DNA of 54,356 nucleotides from Methyloversatilis universalis (GTDB lineage: Bacteria; Pseudomonadota; Gammaproteobacteria; Methylococcales; Methylococcaceae), in assembly GCA_020723665.1 (NCBI GenBank), contig DYIL01000018.1, positions 1 to 54,356 of the forward strand, in the 5' to 3' direction. The translations under genes were made by a program, and so were the position numbers. How positions within the stretch are numbered: the first letter of the stretch is position 1; each line of letters opens with the position of its first letter. Below, one piece after another: positions 17,577 to 24,820 of this stretch. The notes beneath the pieces are model-generated. The model saw nothing but the letters and a program-made list of their open reading frames with translations. It was not told the DNA's origin and did no database searches.

Positions 17577-18995
17577 TCAGAGTCCTACATGGGCGGCGAT
17601 GGCGGCGGCGACCGCCAAAGCCGCATCGTCGTGACTGCGTTTCAGTGAATAGTTCAGGAATTCCGGATGATCCTGAAGAAACCCGGTGTCAAAGCGTCCA
17701 GAGATGAAATCGGGATGGTCGAGGATCTCCCGGTAGAACGGCATGGTGGTCCTGACGCCGCTGATGGCCATGTCGCCGAGCACGCGACGGCCGCGGGCGA
17801 GCAACTCGTCCCAGGTCCGGCCGCGCACGATGACCTTGGCGCACAGCGAGTCGTAATGGGGCGGGATTTCGTAGCCGGTATAAATGGCGGTGTCGATGCG
17901 GACGCCGGGACCGCCGGGCGCGTAATAGCGCGTGATGCGGCCGTAGCTCGGAAGAAAACCGTTCTTCGGATCCTCGGCGTTGACACGGAACTGCATGGCG
18001 TAGCCGGCGATTTTGACGTCCTCTTGCGTGAAAGGCAGAGGCCCGCCGTCGGCGATGCGGATCTGCTTCTGCACGATGTCGAAGCCGGTGATTTCCTCGG
18101 TGATCGTGTGCTCCACCTGAATCCGCGTATTCATCTCCATGAAATAAAACTCGCCCTGCTCGGTCAGCAGGAACTCCACGGTCCCGGCATTCCGGTAATT
18201 CGCCGCGCGGGCGGCGCGAACCGCGAGCTGCCCGACGTGCTCGCGCTGTTCTGGCGTGAGCTGCGGCGAGGGGGCGATTTCGATGAGCTTTTGATTACGG
18301 CGCTGGATCGAGCAATCGCGCTCGTACAGATGGACGATGTTGCCATGATGGTCGCCCAGCACCTGCACCTCGATATGGCGCGGCCGTTCGATGCATTTTT
18401 CCAGAAACACCTCGGCATTGCCGAACGCCTTGGTGGCTTCCGAAATGACCCGTTCGTAATTCCGGCGCAGATCCTCGGATGTATCGCAGCGCCGGATACC
18501 GCGCCCGCCGCCGCCCGAGGTCGCCTTGAGCATGACCGGGTAGCCGATACGCTCCGCCTCTTTCAGCGCCACATCCAGGCTCTCGACATTGCCTTCGCTG
18601 CCCGGCGTCACCGGCACGCCGGCGCGGATCATCATCTCGCGGGCGACGGTTTTGTCGCCCATGCGCCGAATGGTGTCGGCGTCCGGGCCGATGAAGACGA
18701 TGCCGCGAGCGGCGCAGGCGGCGGCCAGTTCCGGGTTTTCCGAAAGGAAACCGTAACCCGGATGCACCGCATCGCAACCGGTTTCCACCGCCAGGTTGAC
18801 GATGCGATGGGGATTCAGATAGCCGGCCAGCTCTTCCGAGCCTATGCAATAGGCTTCGTCCGCCTTTTTGACGTGAAGCGCGAAGCGGTCGGCCTCGGAA
18901 TAAATGGCCACCGAGCGAATCTCAAGCTCCGCGCAAGCGCGAATGATGCGCACCGCGATTTCGCCCCGATTGGCGATGAGAATCTTCTTGATCAT
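17577..18995 (-). CDS. pycA: Pyruvate carboxylase subunit A (biotin carboxylase)
   Basis: A 472-residue biotin carboxylase with the full ATP-grasp layout: KKILIANRGEIAVRIIRACA at the N-terminus, the glycine-rich ATP loop KATSGGGGRGIR, EKCIERPRHIEVQVLGD, the RDCSIQRRNQK block and the catalytic FMEMNTRIQVEHTITEEITG. It carboxylates biotin on PycB with bicarbonate and ATP. It could also serve acetyl-CoA carboxylase, but its linkage to pycB argues for pyruvate carboxylase. It is first in the two-gene operon. The next genes upstream on the same strand encode a SulP remnant and a carbonic anhydrase, both connected with bicarbonate, the substrate of this enzyme. Confidence 0.92.
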   Translation of the reverse strand: MIKKILIANRGEIAVRIIRACAELEIRSVAIYSEADRFALHVKKADEAYCIGSEELAGYLNPHRIVNLAVETGCDAVHPGYGFLSENPELAAACAARGIVFIGPDADTIRRMGDKTVAREMMIRAGVPVTPGSEGNVESLDVALKEAERIGYPVMLKATSGGGGRGIRRCDTSEDLRRNYERVISEATKAFGNAEVFLEKCIERPRHIEVQVLGDHHGNIVHLYERDCSIQRRNQKLIEIAPSPQLTPEQREHVGQLAVRAARAANYRNAGTVEFLLTEQGEFYFMEMNTRIQVEHTITEEITGFDIVQKQIRIADGGPLPFTQEDVKIAGYAMQFRVNAEDPKNGFLPSYGRITRYYAPGGPGVRIDTAIYTGYEIPPHYDSLCAKVIVRGRTWDELLARGRRVLGDMAISGVRTTMPFYREILDHPDFISGRFDTGFLQDHPEFLNYSLKRSHDDAALAVAAAIAAHVGL

Positions 18996-19015
18996 TTCGT
19001 TCAGGTAAACAACGG

Positions 19016-19666
19016 CTATTGATGCTTAGGCGGTGGTGGGGCGTCGCTCCGTATGATGATTCCCCCAGGCATGCTGCTGGAAGACAGCATGTAGCTTATC
19101 CCGGTCGATGACCGGTTCGCCGCCGGCCGGTGGACGCTTTCCGAAATTCCTTTCCATACCGCCTGCGGCAATGTCCAGAGATTGATGATGCCGCCGAATT
19201 CCCTGCCCGTTCCGGGAGCCATGTCGTCCACCATGACGTGGAACTGCGCGGCGAAGATCAGAATGCCGATCCCCGCCAGCATGCCCTGGATCAGTGCCGG
19301 CGAAACGGCCCGGAACACTTGGCCCAGCCGCAATAGGCCGGCGGTCAGCTGCATCAGTCCGCCCAGGAGCACGATGATGCCCAAAGTTTCGAAACCGTAG
19401 TTCTGAATGAACAGGGCGACCATTACCGCCAGGCCGGCCGCCGGCCCGCTCATCTGTAGCGTGCAGCCGGACAATGCTCCGGTGACGAGGCCGCCGATGA
19501 TGGCGGTGATGAGGCCCACCGGGGCAGCCTTTTCCATGGGCACGGCGGAAGCGATGGCGATACCCATGGAGAGCGGCATCGCTACCAGGAAGACCACGAT
19601 GGAAGCGAGAAGGTCAGCCTTCCACGTGGCGCGAAAGCCAGCTACCCGCGAGGTTTGTGCGTTCAT
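19016..19666 (-). pseudogene. SulP family anion transporter, truncated
   Basis: About 175 residues match the N-terminal half of SulP transporters (KADLLASIVVFLVAMPLSMG, SGPAAGLAVMVALFIQ, VSPALIQGMLAGIGILIFAA, then INLWTLPQAVWKGI). The rest of the membrane domain and the STAS domain are missing; full-length members exceed 480 residues. After the break the frame continues into an unrelated Ser/Pro-rich tail. Another frame at the same place reads EPVIDRDKLHAVFQQHAWG and looks like coding sequence, suggesting an internal deletion that joined the start of the gene to its end out of frame. ATG 19666 is preferred over 19681. It stands beside a carbonic anhydrase gene, the usual context for bicarbonate-type SulP proteins. 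Confidence 0.75.
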
Positions 19667-19729
19667 AGTGCGAATCCGCATTCGGGCGCTCAGAATTTCG
19701 GAAAAAATTCGGCGGCGGAACGGAAAGAC

Positions 19730-20398
19730 TCAAATTTCCATCGGCACCAGCGTACGTTCCGGAACGGACGGCATGGGTCGCTGCTCGGTCAGCCGCAAAA
19801 ACTGCCCACTTCTCGCGTCATAGCCGAATACTTCGCCGGTCTCGATCTTATAGACCCAGCCGTGCAGTTTGAGTTTGCCCTGTGCCAGCCCGGAAGCCAC
19901 CACCGGATGGGTGCGCAGGCTTTCCATTTGCGACAGCACGTTCTCCTGAATGGCTATATTGAGCAGCGAAGCGCCTTCCCGGTCGGCATACTTATCCCGG
20001 ACGACGCGGCGGGTGGATTCCGCATGGGAAAGCCACTGGCTCAGGGCCGGGAAGTCGCGGGCCGGCGGCGGTTCCAAGAGGCTCTTCATCGCGCCGCAAT
20101 GAGAGTGCCCGCAGACGATGATGTCCTTGACCCCGAGACCGGCCACCGCGAATTCGATGGTGGCGGCTTCGCCGCCCATGACCGCGCCATAGGGCGGCAC
20201 GATGTTGCCGGCGTTGCGCAGAATGAACAACTCGCCGGGTTCGGTCTGGGTGAGCAGATTCGGGTTGATGCGCGAGTCGGAACAGGTGATGAACAATACT
20301 TCGGGCTGCTGTCCTTTTGCCAACCGCTCGAACAGCTCGCGCTGCGAACCGAAAAGGTCGTTCTGAAATCGATGTAGCCCCTGTAAGAGTTTTTGCAT
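19730..20398 (-). CDS. Beta-class carbonic anhydrase
   Basis: A 222-residue zinc enzyme interconverting CO2 and bicarbonate. Zinc ligands C39, H98 and C101 and the D41-R43 dyad are visible in ITCSDSRINP and VCGHSHCGAM; ILRNAGNIVPPYG is the conserved core loop. The frame is open to 20524, but ATG 20398 gives the normal N-terminus (QKLLQGLHRFQ), and the longer form would overlap the start of the divergent regulator gene. It lies upstream of a SulP remnant on the same strand and opposite an NhaR-like regulator. Bicarbonate supply for PycA is a plausible role. Confidence 0.9.
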   Translation of the reverse strand: MQKLLQGLHRFQNDLFGSQRELFERLAKGQQPEVLFITCSDSRINPNLLTQTEPGELFILRNAGNIVPPYGAVMGGEAATIEFAVAGLGVKDIIVCGHSHCGAMKSLLEPPPARDFPALSQWLSHAESTRRVVRDKYADREGASLLNIAIQENVLSQMESLRTHPVVASGLAQGKLKLHGWVYKIETGEVFGYDARSGQFLRLTEQRPMPSVPERTLVPMEI

Positions 20399-20510
20399 CG
20401 TTGATTCACGCTGAAGTTGGCTGACGGAGCATAGCCTATAGATTGAGCTTATTATAATAAAATAGAATGTTTGAAACTCAGCTATAGCTAAAATCAATAG
20501 CTCTGTTCGT
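20399..20510. promoter_or_regulatory. AT-rich divergent promoter region (carbonic anhydrase / NhaR-like)
   Basis: This 112-bp gap is much more AT-rich than its surroundings. It contains the palindromes TTATTATAATAA and AGCTATAGCT and the inverted pair ATTGAGCT with AGCT-N6-TCAAT-type sequence. LysR-type regulators bind such T-N11-A dyads in divergent promoters. Neither start codon has a clear Shine-Dalgarno sequence. Confidence 0.4.
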
Positions 20511-21407
20511 ATGGGACGCCTCAACTATCAACATCTGTTTTATTTCTGGAACGTGGCGCGCGAGGAAAGCGTGACCCGCGCCTCGGAGAAGCTGCACTTG
20601 GCCCAACCTACCATCAGCGCCCAGTTGGCGGTGTTCGAAAAGGCCGTCGGAGAAAAGCTATTCTATAAGAACGGACGCAAACTGGTGCTGACCGACACGG
20701 GCCGCATCGTATTCCACTATGCGGATGAAATCTTTTCCCTGGGCCAGGAACTGAGCAACACGCTCAAAGGCCGACCGACCGGACGGGCGCTTCGCCTGGT
20801 CGTGGGCGTGGCGGATGCTTTGCCCAAGCTGGTCGCCTGCCGCCTGATCGAGCCGGCCTTCCACCTGCCCGAGTCGGTGCAAATCCTCTGCTATGAAGAC
20901 AAGGCGGAGCGCCTACTGGCGGAGATGTCACTGCAGGGCATCGATCTGGTGTTGTCGGACGTCCCGGTCACGCCGCCGAACGGCGCCAAAGCGTTCAACC
21001 ACCTGTTGGGAGAATGCGGCGTTACCGTGTTCGGAACCGCCGAGTTAGCCGCGGCCTACCGTCCGGACTTTCCCCGTTCCCTCAGCGGTGCGCCGTTCCT
21101 GCTGCCGACCGGCAATACTGCGCTCCGCCGCTCGCTGGATCAGTGGTTCGACGCCGAGAACCTCAGTCCGAACATTCAGGCGGAAATCGAGGACAGCGGC
21201 TTGCTCAAGACCTTCGGCGGCAGCGGGACCGGACTGTTCGTCGCCCCCTCTGCGGTCGAGGAGGAGATTCAGCGTCAGTACGATGTGGAAGCCGTCGGTC
21301 GGATCGATTCCGTGCGGGAACGGTTCTATGCCATCACCGAACGCAGGAAACTCAAGCATCCCGCCGTGAGCGCGATCCTCGAGAACGCCGGGAAGAAGCC
21401 GCTCTGA
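20511..21407 (+). CDS. NhaR-like LysR-family regulator
   Basis: A 298-residue regulator. The N-terminal winged HTH (LNYQHLFYFWNVAREESVTRA, then LHLAQPTISAQLAVFEKAVG) closely follows the pattern of NhaR, the LysR-type activator of Na+/H+ antiporter genes. The effector domain carries typical segments (GVTVFGTAELAAAY, EIEDSGLLKTFGGSGTGLF). Because it is divergent from the carbonic anhydrase and SulP genes, control of bicarbonate or ion homeostasis is a reasonable inference. No antiporter gene is in the window. Confidence 0.82.
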   Translation: MGRLNYQHLFYFWNVAREESVTRASEKLHLAQPTISAQLAVFEKAVGEKLFYKNGRKLVLTDTGRIVFHYADEIFSLGQELSNTLKGRPTGRALRLVVGVADALPKLVACRLIEPAFHLPESVQILCYEDKAERLLAEMSLQGIDLVLSDVPVTPPNGAKAFNHLLGECGVTVFGTAELAAAYRPDFPRSLSGAPFLLPTGNTALRRSLDQWFDAENLSPNIQAEIEDSGLLKTFGGSGTGLFVAPSAVEEEIQRQYDVEAVGRIDSVRERFYAITERRKLKHPAVSAILENAGKKPL

Positions 21408-21463
21408 TCCGCAGCCAGTTCCGGCATCGCCGTTTCCTTTTATCGAACGACCAGACAAGGTGG

Positions 21464-21556
21464 TTAAGGAAGCTCTGATTAAGTCCTTCGACAGGCCTGT
21501 CCTGAGCCCTTCGACAAGCTCAGGGCGAACGGCCTACTGGGATAGCCTCTAAAAGG
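21464..21556. repeat. Hybrid repeat, family B left end and family C right end
   Basis: The element begins TTAAGGAAGCTCTGATTAAG and ends in CTACTGGGATAGCCTCTAA, a degraded family C terminus, with the shared core between. Remaining sequence to 21836 holds only a decayed family A end near 21785 (TTTTGGTTGAGAAATGGAGTTA) and no gene. Confidence 0.6.
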
Positions 21557-21836
21557 TAGACGGGGATAAGCCTGTCCCGGTAATTCTCAAGACCCTTCGG
21601 TAGACCCGGCCGCTGGGCCAACGGGTTCGTCGGAAGGGCGGCGTCGGCGCTCCCGAAGACACCGTTTGCGATTGGGAAAGGATTGCCGACCTACGACCGT
21701 GCCGCAGTAGGTCGCGAATCCCTTCGCGACATAACGCCGCTGGGCCCGCGGCTTGCGTCTTGATTTCCAGGACGTATCGACCTGTGCTCTTTTGGTTGAG
21801 AAATGGAGTTACAAGGCATCGCCCTGGTCGAAAGGA

Positions 21837-22082
21837 TCAGCGCCCGCGGTTTACCAAAAATCCCCGCAGCAGCAGGGCCAAAGGCAAACGCTTGAGTTGC
21901 AGCGATTCTTCCAGCGCCTGCCGGGCCGCAGCGGAGTCGCCAGCGCCCAGCCGGGCGACGGCCTGGTGCAGTTTCGCGCACGCCTGTGCCTCGACGGTGA
22001 GCGGCAGGCTCAAATCGGTCCGGCAGCGGGCGCACACCGGTTCGTCCCGCAACCGGGCCTGGCAGGTGGGACAGCGCTCCAT
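21837..22082 (-). CDS. Zinc-ribbon protein at the end of the Hsp70 cassette
   Basis: An 81-residue protein starting with a zinc ribbon of the form C4-x2-C7-x9-C17-x2-C20 (ERCPTCQARLRDEPVCARCR). It is followed by a helical segment that looks like a single TPR-type hairpin (AVARLGAGDSAAARQALEES). Its ATG overlaps the Hsp70 stop as TGATG, so translation is coupled. I do not recognise a named family. The zinc ribbon could bind a client or one of the partner proteins. Confidence 0.65.
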   Translation of the reverse strand: MERCPTCQARLRDEPVCARCRTDLSLPLTVEAQACAKLHQAVARLGAGDSAAARQALEESLQLKRLPLALLLRGFLVNRGR

Positions 22083-23839
22083 CAGGTATCGAGGTAATAG
22101 AGAATGTCGGCGAGGCGTTCCATGGCCGCCTCGACCGCCTGGAGATCGCCCTTGGCGATACCGTCCCTGATCTCTTCGATGAGGTCGATCATGTCCTCGC
22201 GATCTTCCTCGGATGCTTTCTCAAGCATCCGTTCCGCCTTTTCCACCAGCGCCCGGGCGGTGACCTCGGTGTGCTGCTGTTCCTTGACCTCGCTTTGCCC
22301 CAAGGTGGCGACGGTGCCTATCGCCTTCTCGAACAGGGCGTCGATGCGCGCCTTGGCCGCCCCCATCTCCTCCCCCTGGAAACGGGCGATGGCGTTGTTG
22401 ATGGTGATGGACTTGGAAAGGCCGGTGTCCTTCTCCCGCGCCGAGACGTGCAGAATACCGTTCAGATCCAGATCCAGGCTGACCGTGACGGTGTTGCCCG
22501 CGGGCACCTTGCGCAGGCCCTTCACCCTGAATTCACCGATCTCGATGTTGTTCAGGGCGTCCGGATCCTCGCCCTGGTAAATCCGGACATCCACTTCCTG
22601 CTGGCCGTCAAAGCTGGTGTAAAAGGCCTCGGTCTTGCTTACCGGGAGCGGCGTGTTCTTGCGGATGATGGGGACATAGACGTAAGGGTAGAGTTCGCCG
22701 TTGAGTTCGGCTATGGCGGAAGTGCCGTAGGTATAGGGCGTGATGTCGACCAATACTGAGGATACCGATTCTCCCGCGATCATCCCGGCCTGAACGGCCG
22801 CGCCCATGGCGACGCATAGATCGGGGTCGATGTCCCGGTGCGGCTCCTTGCGGAATTCGGCGAACAGCCGCTCGCTGATGACGGGCGTGCGGGTGCTGCC
22901 GCCCACCAATAGGATTTCGTCGATATCGGAAGCGGTCAGGTTGGCACCGCGCAGGGCGATGTGCACCGCTTCCAGGGTCTCGTCGATATAGTCCGCGATC
23001 ATGTCTTCGTATTCGTAACGGGACAGTTCCAGCGACAAATGGATGGGCGCCCCTTCCTTCTCGAACAGATATTCCTCGTCGATGCGCACGAAGGGCTGGT
23101 CGGACAGGGTTCGCTTGGCGCTCTCGGCGGCCCGGTTGATGCGTGCCATGATCTGCCGCGACTCGGTGATGTCGAAGTCGTGCTCGCGCTTGATGTGCTC
23201 GACCAGATGATCGACGATGCGGGCGTCGAAATCGTCCCCGCCGAGGCGGTTGTTGCCGTGGCTGGCCAGGACTTCCACCACATCGTCCTCGATGCTCACC
23301 ACCGACACGTCGAAGGTGCCTCCGCCCAAGTCGTACACCAGAATCCGTTTGCGCGTTTCGGTCTTGGCCTCGTAAGCCAGCGCCGCGGCCGTGGGCTCGT
23401 TGATGATGCGCACCACCTCGAGACCGGCGATCTCCCCGGCTTCCCGTGTAGCCTGGCGCTGAGCGTCCGAAAAATAGGCGGGAACCGTGATCACCGCCTT
23501 GTGCACGCTCCGTCCGAGGTAATCCTCGGCGATCGCCTTGAGACGCTTGAGGATGATGGCGGAGATTTCCTGCGGGCTGAACTGCTGGCCCGCCAGATCC
23601 ACCCTGAGATCTTCGCCCATGTGACGCTTGATGGACTTGACCGTGCGCTCCGGATAGAGGATGTACTGGTTGCGCGCCGGTTCGCCCACCAGGATGTCGC
23701 CGTGCTCGCCGATGCCGACGAACGACGGCAGGATCTTGCGTCCTTCCCGGTCGGGGATGACGGTGACCTTGCCCTCCCTCAGTATCGCCACTTCCGAGTT
23801 GGTCGTGCCGAGGTCGATGCCGATGATGATGTCGTTCAT
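22082..23839 (-). CDS. Hsp70 family chaperone (non-housekeeping, HscC/DnaK2-like)
   Basis: A 585-residue Hsp70. The ATPase domain has the phosphate loops GIDLGTTNSEVAIL and VYDLGGGTFDVSVVS, the hinge NEPTAAALAYE and the adenosine motif ILLVGGSTRTPVI. A substrate-binding beta domain follows (NTPLPVSKTEAFYTSFDGQQ, DLNGILHVSAREKDTG) with a shortened helical lid ending in ADILYYLDT. It lacks the long Gly-rich tail of DnaK and is about 50 residues shorter, placing it with specialised Hsp70s such as HscC. ATP-driven binding of unfolded or specific clients is expected. Its own J-like, GrpE-like, TPR and zinc-ribbon partners are encoded with it, overlapping by 1-4 bp. Confidence 0.9.
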   Translation of the reverse strand: MNDIIIGIDLGTTNSEVAILREGKVTVIPDREGRKILPSFVGIGEHGDILVGEPARNQYILYPERTVKSIKRHMGEDLRVDLAGQQFSPQEISAIILKRLKAIAEDYLGRSVHKAVITVPAYFSDAQRQATREAGEIAGLEVVRIINEPTAAALAYEAKTETRKRILVYDLGGGTFDVSVVSIEDDVVEVLASHGNNRLGGDDFDARIVDHLVEHIKREHDFDITESRQIMARINRAAESAKRTLSDQPFVRIDEEYLFEKEGAPIHLSLELSRYEYEDMIADYIDETLEAVHIALRGANLTASDIDEILLVGGSTRTPVISERLFAEFRKEPHRDIDPDLCVAMGAAVQAGMIAGESVSSVLVDITPYTYGTSAIAELNGELYPYVYVPIIRKNTPLPVSKTEAFYTSFDGQQEVDVRIYQGEDPDALNNIEIGEFRVKGLRKVPAGNTVTVSLDLDLNGILHVSAREKDTGLSKSITINNAIARFQGEEMGAAKARIDALFEKAIGTVATLGQSEVKEQQHTEVTARALVEKAERMLEKASEEDREDMIDLIEEIRDGIAKGDLQAVEAAMERLADILYYLDT

Positions 23840-24489
23840 AGTTTGTTGGCCCTGACTTCCGCTAAACGTAAGACTTCGTCGCCCCAGAGAAATCCCCTGC
23901 GCAGTTCCGCCGTGACGATACCGTTTTCGAGATCGGGCTGCCGATCCAGCTCCACCACGGTCATGGTATGAGGGTCGACGGGCAGCCCCACGACCTCCAG
24001 CGACCGGACCTCGTGGCGCGCCAGGATTTCCTCCAGCCGTCTGAGGCTCAGGCCCTGGCCTTCGCGGATGCTCTCGATGAAGCGCCGGTCCTCCGGACGC
24101 GACTTGATGCGGAACCAGCCCTTGACCGGACGGTAGTTCTTAAGCGCCTTGAGGCCCGCGGAAAGCCGGTCGTGCACATCGAGAAGATCCAGCAGCGCGG
24201 GACGCAGGGCGCTGCGGCGCAGGGTGGAAAACTCGCCTTGAAACCGCTCCAAAGTCCGGTTCAGATTGCTCTGGCTTTCCCGCAGCCATGCGTGCGCCTC
24301 GCCGACCGTATCGAGTGCGGTGCGGAACTGGCGGGACTCGTTACGCACCTCGGTACGTAGCGCCGCCAACTCGCTGAACAAAGTGAAAAGATCGGTTTGC
24401 GTTCCCGCGTCTCCATCCAAACTCACGGGCGTATCGAGATACTGCCGGAACTCTTCCAGCAGACGGATTTTGCTCGCTTCGTCCATCAT
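23836..24489 (-). CDS. GrpE-like nucleotide exchange factor
   Basis: A 217-residue protein. The first two thirds are a long alpha-helical segment (LFTLFSELAALRTEVRNESR, LNRTLERFQGEFSTLRRSAL) like the GrpE dimer stalk, followed by the GrpE beta-wing: EVVGLPVDPHTMTVVELD and GIVTAELRRGFLWGDEVLR. GrpE proteins release ADP from Hsp70. A GrpE-size head domain with an insertion (KNYRPVKGWFRIKSRPED) is unusual. The start overlaps the stop of the J-like gene (ATGATGA), and its stop overlaps the Hsp70 start by 4 bp, consistent with a dedicated exchange factor for that Hsp70. Confidence 0.75.
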   Translation of the reverse strand: MMDEASKIRLLEEFRQYLDTPVSLDGDAGTQTDLFTLFSELAALRTEVRNESRQFRTALDTVGEAHAWLRESQSNLNRTLERFQGEFSTLRRSALRPALLDLLDVHDRLSAGLKALKNYRPVKGWFRIKSRPEDRRFIESIREGQGLSLRRLEEILARHEVRSLEVVGLPVDPHTMTVVELDRQPDLENGIVTAELRRGFLWGDEVLRLAEVRANKL

Positions 24490-24812
24490 GAATCGGTGTG
24501 CGTCTCGGACAAATGCTCGGCCAGCCCATCGGTCAGCGTTCGGATCAGGGTGCCGGCATCCGGCCGTTCCGGCCGGCCCGGCCGCAGAACCCGGCGCAGC
24601 AGCACGGAAATGTCGGGCTTTTCCCGATGGAACAGCCGGTATTCACGGCGCTTCTTGTCGGTCTCGATGAGTTCGTAAGCCTCGCGGATGCGCCGGAACT
24701 CTTCGGCGTTTCGCTCCGGCGGGAATTCCCGGACCTTGCGCAGATAGGCTTTCTTGACCGCCTCGTCGCCGGCGTCTTCCTCGACGTCCAGCACTTCGTA
24801 AGGGGTTTCCAT
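24486..24812 (-). CDS. J-domain-like protein with PPE in place of HPD
   Basis: A 108-residue protein whose first 50 residues follow the J-domain pattern (YEVLDVEEDAGDEAVKKAYL, then EEFRRIREAYELIETD). The catalytic HPD triad between helices II and III is replaced by P31-P32-E33 in REFPPERN. HPD is needed by classical J proteins to stimulate Hsp70 ATPase, so this one either works differently or acts as a recruiter only. The C-terminal half (ISVLLRRVLRPGRPERPDAG) is unfamiliar. It lies 8 bp after the TPR gene and overlaps the GrpE-like gene. Confidence 0.75.
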   Translation of the reverse strand: METPYEVLDVEEDAGDEAVKKAYLRKVREFPPERNAEEFRRIREAYELIETDKKRREYRLFHREKPDISVLLRRVLRPGRPERPDAGTLIRTLTDGLAEHLSETHTDS

Positions 24813-24820
24813 GATCTCTC

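Noticed and set aside
17667..19022. 451-codon plus-strand open frame opposite pycA
   Set aside because: It mirrors the biotin carboxylase gene, whose conserved motifs are unmistakable; the composition (His, Asp and Arg excess) is typical of an antisense shadow in GC-rich DNA.
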